The position numbers and the translations under genes were made by a program. Shown here in pieces: positions 1 to 6,247 of a stretch of DNA of 6,247 nt; position 1 is the first letter of the stretch, and every line of letters starts with the position of its first letter. Origin of the DNA: DSYF01 sp041181065 (GTDB taxonomy: Bacteria > Verrucomicrobiota > Verrucomicrobiia > Limisphaerales > DSYF01); assembly GCA_041181065.1 (NCBI GenBank), contig JBEGQI010000019.1, forward strand, positions 1 to 6,247, given 5' to 3'. The notes under the pieces were generated by a model, which was not told the DNA's origin, searched no databases, and worked only from the letters and a program-made list of their open reading frames with translations.

Positions 1-3000
1 AGCCTCGATGCCCACGCGCAAATCAAACTTGCACTGTTGGGATTTGAACCGCCTCGTGCGACGGAATCAGCCGCTTGGTTGAAGCTCGCCGAACCGCTCA
101 TCGCGCGCCAACGCCAAACGGCACGCCTGTTAGCGAATTACCTCAACCCGGCGGACCAGCGCATCCAATCGTTCTTGTTCGATTACTTGCAGGAGATCGA
201 AACGCCGCGATTGCCAGCGCTCACCTTGACGCTCGACCGCCCGGGCCTCGGCCGCTTGCTCTCGCTGCCATGCGACGGTGATGATTTCACTTCGCCGTTG
301 CTCAAGTCTTATCGGCTGCGGCAGGGCGTGCTGCACAATCCAACCGCAGACCGCCGCACGACCCAAGGCGTTTTCCATGTCGCCGAAGGAGGCCTCCCCA
401 TTCCGGACGACAAGAAATCCGTCCCGCGCGTGACATTCGCCAAGCTGCTCGCCGCCGCGTTGCAGCCACCGGACGAATTCTCCTTGCTCCCCTACACGGC
501 AAAACTTCCCAAGCCCGCACATTGCTGGGTGTCATTGCTGTTGCGTCCGCTGGTTTGCCCGACCGTCCCCGGATTGCTCGGCGAGAAGCGCATGGAGATC
601 CGCTTCTTCGCTCCCGCAAGCCTCGTGAGCAATCTGGATTTTGTGGAGACCATCTTCGGTAATGGTGGCGACCCCTTCCTGCCGGAGAACGACGCCGCGC
701 TCGATGTGGAGGGTTGGAGTGGCCACACCGGCTGCGTCATCCTTGCACCACACCTGACCAAGTTGAAGAAGAAGGACCTTGGACTGCCGCATTGGGACAA
801 AGCCAACGAACGTCAGCGGCGGGACAAGATGTGCTGGAAGTCGGAAGACGAATGCTACAACGACGGCTCTGCGTTCAAGATCACCGCCCGCGACGAAACG
901 GGCGTCATCGTCACACTCATCGCCGACAACTACTACGGCTATTGCAAGAAAGAGGTCAAAACGCAGATCAGCTTTGCAACGAACCTTTTTGGTTTGGCCG
1001 AGGAGGAACACGCCGGCGGAGCGCTGGTTTATCCGCGCTTTGACTTGGGCGAGGTTTACGACGGCGCGTCTCACGTGCGCGCCCGCGGCCATACCTTCCA
1101 CGAAGCGGCGGAGCTTTGCGCCGTTGATTTTGAAATGAAGGAAGAAGGCTACGCCGTGGACCGCCTTTACCCGGAAGTGTTGCTCGTGCGCGAGGACGCA
1201 CGGTTCGACTTGCACACGCAACGCGTGACATGGATGCAGGACGGGCAGGAACATTTTCTCAAATTGCTGCCAGATAAAATCTATGTCCGACCCTCGGGTT
1301 ATCGCGTCGTGATGGAGAAACCGCCCGGCAATCGCGCCTGGCGGCTGGTCGGCACGTCACCCGAACCGACATTCTGTCACAAGCCCTGCACCGTCAGCGG
1401 CGGCGGCAAATCGGAGATCTCGAAGCCCATCTCGGATGCGGTCATTCAAGGGCCGGTGTTCGTCGCGGATTTCAAAAGCGATTTCGATCAGGTCGAGATG
1501 CTGCTCAACCACGATTATTCGAACCGGTTCAAGGAGACGGCGCGGAACGGCAAGGACAAGCGCTCCATCCTCTGCGCGGAACGTTCGCTCGGCTCCGTCA
1601 TCAAGTTGCTCTCCCCTTCGGACGCCGATTACACGCCCGAATATAACGCGTGGCTCAACTCGATCTCCCAGCACGTCAAGGAACTCGTCTTCGTTGTAAA
1701 ACGGTTCTACGAACCGACTTGGAATGGCAAGTGGCGGGAGCGGTTCAGCGTGGATATTCGGGACGGCCGCCCCGGCAACGAACTGAAACTGGATGGTCGC
1801 CGGCTGGTGTCCAACTTCGTGCGCGTCGGTTTTTCACCCACGGATGGTTCCTGGCGCGTGTTTGGCTTGCGCAAAGATTTCTATCCGTCGTTCAAGATCC
1901 AGACTGAGGACGACATCACCGCGTCGGTGGTGGTGCCCTCAAACAAGCTGAAGAACTTGAACCCGATCGACCCGCATCCGTCGGTGAAGTTTTGCGCCAA
2001 TACCGAAGCACGTCTGTTCCAGCGACCCGACGACGCCATCCATCGCGGCTACGACAAGCAAGCCGAAGCCGATCTCGCCGCACCTGGTAATTTCATCTCG
2101 AACTTCGAACCGTTGACGTGGCTCAACGCTCAGGAACTCGTCGAAGATTCCATCGGCTTCGGCCAGTTCACCGAGCCGATGCAGAACCTCATCAAGTCCG
2201 CCATCAGCGGCGGTCGCCCCGGATATTTTGTATCCTCCGCGCACCCGCGCATCGTGGACGGCAAGCCGACGAAAAACCCGCGTTACCTCCAAGTGCGCCC
2301 GGATTTTACGATGCCGCGAGAAGTTTATCTCGCGCAACTTTGCACCCGGCTCGCCCGCCGCATCCCGTCGCGCGAAAATCTTTACACGCCCGTGAACGCC
2401 GTCGTGCCCGGACGCCGCAACAATCCGCCCGAGCCCGGCGTGCGCCCGCTCGCGGTGTTCAACCCGCTGCACTACCTAGAACTTCCCGAGGCCTTCATGG
2501 AGTTCATCTCCAGCATGACAGGCAAGTCGCCCTCCACGACCGGTGCGGGCTCCGAAGGCGCGCTGACCAAAGGACCGTTCAACGCGCTGCCGCCGATCAT
2601 TGACCTGAACGCCGCGCTCATTTCATTCCTTCTAACGGATTATCCCGTGTTCCTGTCCGCAGCCGGTTACGTTGGGCCGAAGTATCGCATGGATCACGAC
2701 ATTAGCCTGCTCGTGCCGGAACTCTGGTGCCGCCTGCTGCCCAACGAACGCGCGCCGGCCTACCTGATTGAGAACGGCTACTTTGAGAAGTGCCGCGACT
2801 TCGAACACAACGGCCAACGCATCTCCGCCAGTCGGCTCGGTTACCGGATGACGGTGGCTTTTGCGACGAATTACTTCGGGCGCATCTTCAACAGTCCGCA
2901 TCTGGTGTTTCCCGAAGAAATGCTCAAGCCCGAACTGCAAGGCATGGACGTGTTCGTGGATGGCATGAACAATATCATCGAAACGCACCGGCGCGTGGCA

Positions 3001-3393
3001 GAGAGTTATTTTGCCGACGGTTCGATTGACATGGCCTGTCCGCCTCTGCGCGCCGTGCTGCACGTGATGCGGGACGGTCAGTTCGAAGGCAAAGGCATCG
3101 AGCATCCCGACATCCGCAATCTCTTCACTCGTGAAGCACTGCTCGCAAGCGACTGGTATGCAGACCGGCTGAAAGCCAAGCAGGACGTGGACATCCTGCT
3201 TTGGAAGCGGCACGTCAACTATCTGGAAGGCTTCCTGAGTAAACACAATTACTCAGATGAAGCCGCGCGCCTCAAAATTGCTGACCGGTTAAGAGAGGCA
3301 CGCGAGCAATTGAACCGGGTCTCATTGCCCGCTTACGTGCCCTCGCTTGTTGGCACGCTCGGCGTGCAACGGATCGCCACGCCTCGCCACTGA
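1..3393 (+). CDS. PPi-type phosphoenolpyruvate carboxykinase-like protein, 5' partial
   Basis: Seen: an open frame from base 1 to a TGA at 3391-3393, 1130 codons. The TTG at 37 has no ribosome binding site and the frame is open before it, so the true start lies left of the window. Numbering from base 1, a Tyr-Tyr-Gly-Tyr-Cys-Lys-Lys motif sits at 311-317 and resembles the metal-binding lysine segment of PEPCKs (YGGEMKK in ATP enzymes). H337 lies 20 residues after K317, the spacing of the Mn-ligand Lys and His in GTP enzymes. SGGGKS at 466-471 resembles the kinase P-loop, and an Asp-rich VADFKSDFD at 488-496 follows where the kinase-2 aspartates are expected. A Gly/Ser/Thr-rich stretch lies at 838-860. 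Known: PPi-dependent PEPCK (EC 4.1.1.38; Propionibacterium, Entamoeba) is about 1100-1200 residues, twice the size of ATP/GTP enzymes, and interconverts oxaloacetate plus PPi with PEP, CO2 and Pi in the cytosol. Inference: size plus motifs support this assignment. The gene is last in its transcription unit, since a terminator follows. A PEPCK-related protein of unknown activity remains possible. Confidence 0.78.
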   Translation, partial: SLDAHAQIKLALLGFEPPRATESAAWLKLAEPLIARQRQTARLLANYLNPADQRIQSFLFDYLQEIETPRLPALTLTLDRPGLGRLLSLPCDGDDFTSPLLKSYRLRQGVLHNPTADRRTTQGVFHVAEGGLPIPDDKKSVPRVTFAKLLAAALQPPDEFSLLPYTAKLPKPAHCWVSLLLRPLVCPTVPGLLGEKRMEIRFFAPASLVSNLDFVETIFGNGGDPFLPENDAALDVEGWSGHTGCVILAPHLTKLKKKDLGLPHWDKANERQRRDKMCWKSEDECYNDGSAFKITARDETGVIVTLIADNYYGYCKKEVKTQISFATNLFGLAEEEHAGGALVYPRFDLGEVYDGASHVRARGHTFHEAAELCAVDFEMKEEGYAVDRLYPEVLLVREDARFDLHTQRVTWMQDGQEHFLKLLPDKIYVRPSGYRVVMEKPPGNRAWRLVGTSPEPTFCHKPCTVSGGGKSEISKPISDAVIQGPVFVADFKSDFDQVEMLLNHDYSNRFKETARNGKDKRSILCAERSLGSVIKLLSPSDADYTPEYNAWLNSISQHVKELVFVVKRFYEPTWNGKWRERFSVDIRDGRPGNELKLDGRRLVSNFVRVGFSPTDGSWRVFGLRKDFYPSFKIQTEDDITASVVVPSNKLKNLNPIDPHPSVKFCANTEARLFQRPDDAIHRGYDKQAEADLAAPGNFISNFEPLTWLNAQELVEDSIGFGQFTEPMQNLIKSAISGGRPGYFVSSAHPRIVDGKPTKNPRYLQVRPDFTMPREVYLAQLCTRLARRIPSRENLYTPVNAVVPGRRNNPPEPGVRPLAVFNPLHYLELPEAFMEFISSMTGKSPSTTGAGSEGALTKGPFNALPPIIDLNAALISFLLTDYPVFLSAAGYVGPKYRMDHDISLLVPELWCRLLPNERAPAYLIENGYFEKCRDFEHNGQRISASRLGYRMTVAFATNYFGRIFNSPHLVFPEEMLKPELQGMDVFVDGMNNIIETHRRVAESYFADGSIDMACPPLRAVLHVMRDGQFEGKGIEHPDIRNLFTREALLASDWYADRLKAKQDVDILLWKRHVNYLEGFLSKHNYSDEAARLKIADRLREAREQLNRVSLPAYVPSLVGTLGVQRIATPRH

Positions 3394-3398
3394 GCTTT

Positions 3399-3407
3399 CC
3401 CCCCCCC
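3399..3407. repeat. Nine-cytosine homopolymer
   Basis: A run of nine C lies between the enzyme stop codon and the terminator, followed by AGGGG (3408-3412). It is outside coding sequence, so length changes would not shift a frame. It may be a slippage-prone site or a place where the reported base count is unreliable. Confidence 0.6.
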
Positions 3408-3414
3408 AGGGGTT

Positions 3415-3469
3415 AGCACCAAAGCACCAGATTGGCCCCTACAGCTCTGGGCTTTTGGTGCTCTTTTTT
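3415..3469 (+). terminator. Rho-independent terminator after the PEPCK-like gene
   Basis: The 9-base arm AGCACCAAA (3415-3423) pairs perfectly with TTTGGTGCT (3454-3462), and CTTTTTT follows (3463-3469). The 30-base apical region holds a second short stem, CCAGA (3427-3431) with TCTGG (3446-3450), giving a nested hairpin. It begins 22 bases after the TGA at 3391-3393. It should end the enzyme transcript and insulate it from the secreted-protein gene downstream. Confidence 0.88.
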
Positions 3470-3602
3470 CATTGCAGACTGCACAGTCTATATCTTCCTG
3501 CTGAGTGACACCCTACCCGAAGCGGGTATAGGTTGTGGCGACCCCAATGTTGAATCAGATGCGGATTACGCCCTTGTTGTAGCATTCCTTCGACCCACAC
3601 TT
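3470..3602. other. Spacer upstream of the first secreted-protein start
   Basis: This 133-base stretch has no convincing gene. It holds two small palindromes: AGACT-GCAC-AGTCT (3476-3489) and TACCCG-AAG-CGGGTA (3514-3528), the latter a compact 6-bp stem with a 3-base loop. I found no -35/-10 pair with acceptable spacing and no Shine-Dalgarno sequence before the ATG at 3603. A reading frame extends upstream through here from a TTG at 3432, but that codon lies inside the terminator and the translated stretch has no recognisable character, so it is not taken as coding. Confidence 0.5.
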
Positions 3603-3966
3603 ATGAAACCCATGCATACCACCACCATGTTCCCTGCGTCCGTTCAATGGCGCAGCCTTCGCTTTTGGCTGCTGATGTTTGCCGGAATAGTCAGCGTTAA
3701 CCTTACACAAGCTGCGGACATCCTGTGGTCTTCATCCGGCGGCAGCGCCTGGTTGACTGGCGCCAACTGGACGGGCGGCGCAGTCCCCGGCACGGGTGAC
3801 AATGCCCAGTTCGGTGCCAATCCTACCAGTGGCACGGCGGCGGTCGGCATCAACATGAGCAGCACCAGCCCAGCTGGAATTCAGCAAGTAGGAGCCATCG
3901 AAGTCACCTCCGCACGCACAGGATCTTTGAACCTGCCCGTGAACAACAGTTCTGGAACGGTGGCAG

Positions 3967-4065
3967 GCACGCGAACAGTTGAAGCGTGTGTCGCAAACCG
4001 ATTACCCCTCAACCCTCTCCGGCACCATCGGCGTGCAGCGCATCGCGGCCACCCCACACCGGTAA
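3967..4065 (+). pseudogene. Orphan 3' end of a second PPi-PEPCK-like gene
   Basis: Seen: the frame starting at 3967 encodes AREQLKRVS, then QTDYPSTLS, then GTIGVQRIAATPHR, and stops at TAA 4063-4065. The enzyme at 1-3393 ends with AREQLNRVS, LPAYVPSLV, GTLGVQRIATPRH and TGA. Over the first 27 residues 18 are identical without gaps, and both end 5-6 residues later. Of the 18 identical residues, 10 use a codon differing only at the third base. Upstream, the same frame meets a TGA at 3940-3942 and has no further resemblance, so about the last 32 codons of what would be an 1100-residue protein remain. Inference: this is the remnant of a diverged paralogue or homologue, not a fresh copy of the neighbouring gene. 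It cannot be expressed alone, having no start codon, and it overlaps the truncated secreted-protein frame in a different phase. Confidence 0.85.
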
Positions 4066-4254
4066 GCGCGGGATCATCTTCATACGGGCGGGGTTTCTTC
4101 GAACTGGCACAGCAGTGCGCAATTTTCACAGCGGACTGCAAAGATTCTTGCGCAGGTGCAGGTGACAAGGCGGGGCGGGCTGTTATGGTCATTGGCGAAC
4201 CCCGTAATGATGCACCCGCTTCAAATGACTGAATGCGTTTGTGTCCCCCTAGCA
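4066..4254. other. Gene-free spacer before the second secreted-protein gene
   Basis: These 189 bases follow the stop of the PEPCK remnant and precede the ATG at 4255. The only + strand frame across them is the out-of-phase tail of the truncated secreted protein, and the opposite-strand frame has no recognisable features. I see no hairpin with a T-tract, so unlike the spacer at 3394-3602 this one seems to have lost, or never had, a terminator. By eye I find no similarity between the two spacers despite their near-equal length (209 and 189 bases). Confidence 0.5.
4162..4189 (+). promoter_or_regulatory. Weak candidate sigma70-type promoter for the second secreted protein
   Basis: GTGACA (4162-4167, five of six to TTGACA) and TATGGT (4184-4189, four of six to TATAAT) are separated by 16 bases. 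They lie 65 bases upstream of the ATG at 4255. The spacing is slightly short and the surroundings are GC-rich, so this may be chance. Confidence 0.22.
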
Positions 4255-6247
4255 ATGAACATGAACACCCCCACCCGTAAGAATCACCCCTCCATGCTCC
4301 CAAGGATTGGTGCATGGCTCCTGCTATTATTCGTCGGCCTCGCCAGCGGCTTCGTCGCGCAGGCGGCTGTCTATACTTGGACCTCCACCACCGGCGGCAC
4401 CACTACTACCGACGGTGCGGGAACGTGGGTCACGACGAGCGCCAACTGGCGGCTCAACAACGCTGGCACGGCGGTAGTCTGGCCGAATAACAACGACGCC
4501 ATCATCGGTGCCGGCGGGACGCCTGGCACAATTACGCTCTCCGGAAACCCGGTGGTGAACAACGTCACCTTCAATGCTGTGGGGTCGAGTAATTATATTT
4601 TAACCGCGAGCACGCTGAGAATTGGCAGCTCCGCAAACCAGGTCGTGACATTCACGCTCGGCTCCGGAGTCATCGCAGATTTGGGCAACTACGGCGGCAG
4701 CGGCACATACTTGCGCGAGGGCGCCGGCAACAATGGCATCATTTTCACCGGGGGCGGCACGATGAACCTGACTTACACGGGCACCGCGACCCCGTTCACC
4801 GGCCCCATGACAGTTTCAGGCGCGTCAGTTTTTGTCGGTGCGGGTTATTCGGTGGCTGCGAACACCAACAACCTGACTTCCGGAACCCTCGGCTCATATA
4901 ACAATGTTGCGCGAGCGTTCACCAAGCCGACGACTCTGCGCGGCAACTTCACGCTGGGCGCTCCGTCACCGCGCAACGGCAATCTTACTTTCGGAACGGG
5001 TGCCTTTCGGCTGCATGGTGGCACATTCACGGTGACGGTGGATACCATCACCGTGACGAACAACTCGGTCATTGTCGAGGATGGGACCGCCCGTGGTCTG
5101 GCAGTTGCCTCCGCGAACGGTGGTAAAATGATTCTCAACGCCACGGAAACCTACACCGGCGATACGACCGTCAGCTCTGGCACCCTGGTATTGGGAGCCA
5201 GCGGCGCGCTCAATGCCGCTTCCGGCGTCAACATCGCAGCAGGTGCGAAGTTCGATGTGACGTCGCAGGCAACGTGGACGCTCGGCTCCAGCGCCACGCT
5301 GAAAGGCAGCGGCACTGCCACCAACGCTGCCTCTGCCTCAACCATTGCTGGCGGCACCACTGTGGATGTCGGCACGCGGCCAATCGTTCTCAACTTCACC
5401 CCGACCGGATTCAGCGGTGACACCACACACCCGTCGCTCTTTTTGGAGACTGGCACGCTGTCATTGTCCGGCAACGCCTTCACCGTCACCAACACCACGG
5501 CCACGCCGCTTGGCACGGGCACCTACCGGCTCATCGAGCAGGCGGCGGGCAGCATCACTTCATCAGGGTCACACAGCGTCACGGTCGCGGGCAGTGGAGT
5601 GACCGGCGGCTCAACTGCGAGCATATCGGTGAGTGGTGGCTTTGTGAACCTGCTCGTTTCCTCTGCTGCGCCGGCGACTCAGATACAACCGGAAACTGCA
5701 GCCGACGGCACCGGCTCGCTCGTCTCGGCACAAACGGTCAACTCCGGCAACTCGATCACCGTCTATGCCATCGCGCGCGCGGCGGACAATTCCTTCGTCT
5801 CCAACAGCACCGCTGTCTGGTCACTCCAAAACGTCACGGGCGGCGTCGTGAGCGGCAACCTTGTTCCCTCCGGCGATACGAAGAGCGCGGTCTTCACGGG
5901 CAATGCATCGGGCACGGCAAACATTCGCTGCACCTCGGGGGCGCTCACGGCCACCGACTCCGGCACCATCACCGTGACCTGCGGCACCGCGACCGTTTCC
6001 AACCCGAGCAGCCAGACGGTGGCGACGGGCAGCACGGCGACCTTCACGGTTTCCGCCGGCAGCAGCAGCCTCCCGACTTATCAATGGCGGACCAACGGCG
6101 TCAACATTTCCGGCGCCACGAGCGCGAGCTACACCACTCCGGCCGCAACACTCGCGATGGACGGTTTGCAATATAGCTGCGTCGTCAGCGTGGCGTGCGA
6201 TTCGTCGAGCGCAACATCCGCCGCGGCCACGTTGAGCGTGGCCGACC
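4255..6247 (+). CDS. Exported PATR/Ig-like repeat protein, 3' partial
   Basis: Seen: ATG at 4255 and 664 whole codons open to the window edge. Residues 1-37 are a signal peptide, with R8, K9 and R17, a hydrophobic core at about 20-35, and probable cleavage after Ala-Gln-Ala (35-37). The mature protein is rich in Gly, Thr, Ser, Ala and Asn and low in Cys until residue 558. A Trp/Asn module at 42-85 matches the layout of the truncated neighbour (Trp at residue 42 in both; Ala-Asn-Trp; Asp-Ala then Ile-Gly). A classic autotransporter-associated beta-strand repeat lies at about 289-325 (key residues Y300-T-G-D303-T-T, then S-G-T-L). Two Ig-like regions follow, at about 475-575 and 577-664. The second has a strand-C Gln-Trp (Q610-W611) and a strand-F D636-to-Y640-S-C642 pattern. 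Known: such proteins are exported by Sec and end in a membrane beta-barrel or a sorting tail, which is not visible here. Inference: a surface or secreted adhesin/matrix-like protein with unknown ligand. Starts at 4261 or 4294 are possible. No Shine-Dalgarno sequence precedes any of them. Confidence 0.88.
   Translation, partial: MNMNTPTRKNHPSMLPRIGAWLLLLFVGLASGFVAQAAVYTWTSTTGGTTTTDGAGTWVTTSANWRLNNAGTAVVWPNNNDAIIGAGGTPGTITLSGNPVVNNVTFNAVGSSNYILTASTLRIGSSANQVVTFTLGSGVIADLGNYGGSGTYLREGAGNNGIIFTGGGTMNLTYTGTATPFTGPMTVSGASVFVGAGYSVAANTNNLTSGTLGSYNNVARAFTKPTTLRGNFTLGAPSPRNGNLTFGTGAFRLHGGTFTVTVDTITVTNNSVIVEDGTARGLAVASANGGKMILNATETYTGDTTVSSGTLVLGASGALNAASGVNIAAGAKFDVTSQATWTLGSSATLKGSGTATNAASASTIAGGTTVDVGTRPIVLNFTPTGFSGDTTHPSLFLETGTLSLSGNAFTVTNTTATPLGTGTYRLIEQAAGSITSSGSHSVTVAGSGVTGGSTASISVSGGFVNLLVSSAAPATQIQPETAADGTGSLVSAQTVNSGNSITVYAIARAADNSFVSNSTAVWSLQNVTGGVVSGNLVPSGDTKSAVFTGNASGTANIRCTSGALTATDSGTITVTCGTATVSNPSSQTVATGSTATFTVSAGSSSLPTYQWRTNGVNISGATSASYTTPAATLAMDGLQYSCVVSVACDSSSATSAAATLSVAD

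Larger units (their letters stand above)
3603..4232 (+). pseudogene. Truncated exported beta-strand-repeat (autotransporter-passenger-like) protein
   Basis: Seen: the ATG at 3603 opens a 209-codon frame ending in TGA 4230-4232. Residues 1-37 form a signal peptide, with basic residues at 17 and 20, a hydrophobic core at 21-32, and probable cleavage after Thr-Gln-Ala (35-37). The mature part begins with a Trp/Asn/Gly-rich module (W50, N55-W56, a PGTGDNAQFG segment at 62-71), then a VGAIEVTS strand and an NNSSGTVAGT segment (114-123). This pattern is typical of the N-terminus of large PATR-type secreted proteins in Verrucomicrobiota and Planctomycetota. From about residue 123 (base 3971) the character changes to Arg/His/Cys/Pro-rich residues, because the frame crosses a PEPCK 3' fragment read out of phase. 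Relatives run to many hundreds of residues, so this is read as a decapitated gene whose passenger body and C-terminus are gone. In-frame ATGs at 3612 and 3627 are alternative starts. A short secreted product might still be made, but the tail has no sign of selection. Confidence 0.7.

Noticed and set aside
37..39. TTG at 37 as the true start of the PEPCK-like gene
   Set aside because: There is no Shine-Dalgarno sequence before it, and the same frame is open from base 1 with protein-like residues. The gene more likely begins upstream of the window.
532..1254. A 240-codon opposite-strand frame under the PEPCK-like gene
   Set aside because: It is a shadow of a GC-rich coding region. Its translation lacks recognisable motifs, while the + strand carries PEPCK signatures across the same bases.
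3432..3602. Upstream extension of the first secreted-protein frame to a TTG at 3432
   Set aside because: The TTG is inside the terminator hairpin, and the added residues would bury the signal peptide about 60 residues from the N-terminus.
3394..4254. An insertion sequence or other mobile element as the cause of the rearrangement
   Set aside because: I found no transposase-like frame, terminal inverted repeats or target-site duplications around the truncated gene or the remnant.
3881..4315. A 144-codon opposite-strand frame across the PEPCK remnant and spacer
   Set aside because: Its product has no recognisable features. It overlaps the + strand PEPCK tail, the spacer and the signal peptide of the next gene, so it is probably accidental.
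5044..5978. A 14-base direct repeat (5044-5057 and 5965-5978) in the second secreted protein
   Set aside because: Both copies encode a common Thr-Ile-Thr-Val-Thr beta-strand in a Thr-rich protein, so the match follows from composition and does not suggest a mobile or regulatory repeat.

Overview
The window looks like a GC-rich bacterial chromosome, most plausibly Verrucomicrobiota (Pedosphaera/Limisphaera-like). That placement is inferred from the pairing of a very large PPi-type PEP carboxykinase-like enzyme with secreted, glycine/threonine-rich beta-strand-repeat proteins that carry Ig-like domains, and from the lack of clear Shine-Dalgarno sequences. No rRNA, tRNA, CRISPR array, transposase or integrase was seen.

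Layout, all on the + strand. (1) Bases 1-3393 hold the 3' 1130 codons of a large cytosolic enzyme gene, open at the left edge. It shows PEPCK-like signatures and is best read as pyrophosphate-dependent PEP carboxykinase. (2) Bases 3415-3469 form a strong intrinsic terminator just after a 9-C run. (3) Bases 3470-3602 are a short spacer. (4) At 3603 an exported beta-strand-repeat (autotransporter-passenger-like) protein begins with a signal peptide, but the family-like sequence stops after about 123 codons (near 3971). (5) It runs directly into 3967-4065, which in another frame encodes the last 32 residues and stop codon of a second, diverged PPi-PEPCK-like protein. (6) Bases 4066-4254 are a gene-free spacer. 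(7) At 4255 a second, apparently intact exported protein begins and stays open to the right edge (664 codons visible). It has a signal peptide, a beta-rich passenger with one clear autotransporter-associated beta-strand repeat, and two Ig-like domains.

The enzyme and the surface proteins probably do not share a pathway. The terminator separates them, and one set is cytosolic central metabolism while the other is envelope or secreted material. The main surprise is a repeated order: PEPCK tail, roughly 200-bp spacer, secreted-protein start, then the same again. The middle part is decayed. This points to a past duplication or rearrangement, or recombination between two similarly organised loci, that left a truncated passenger gene and an orphan PEPCK 3' end.
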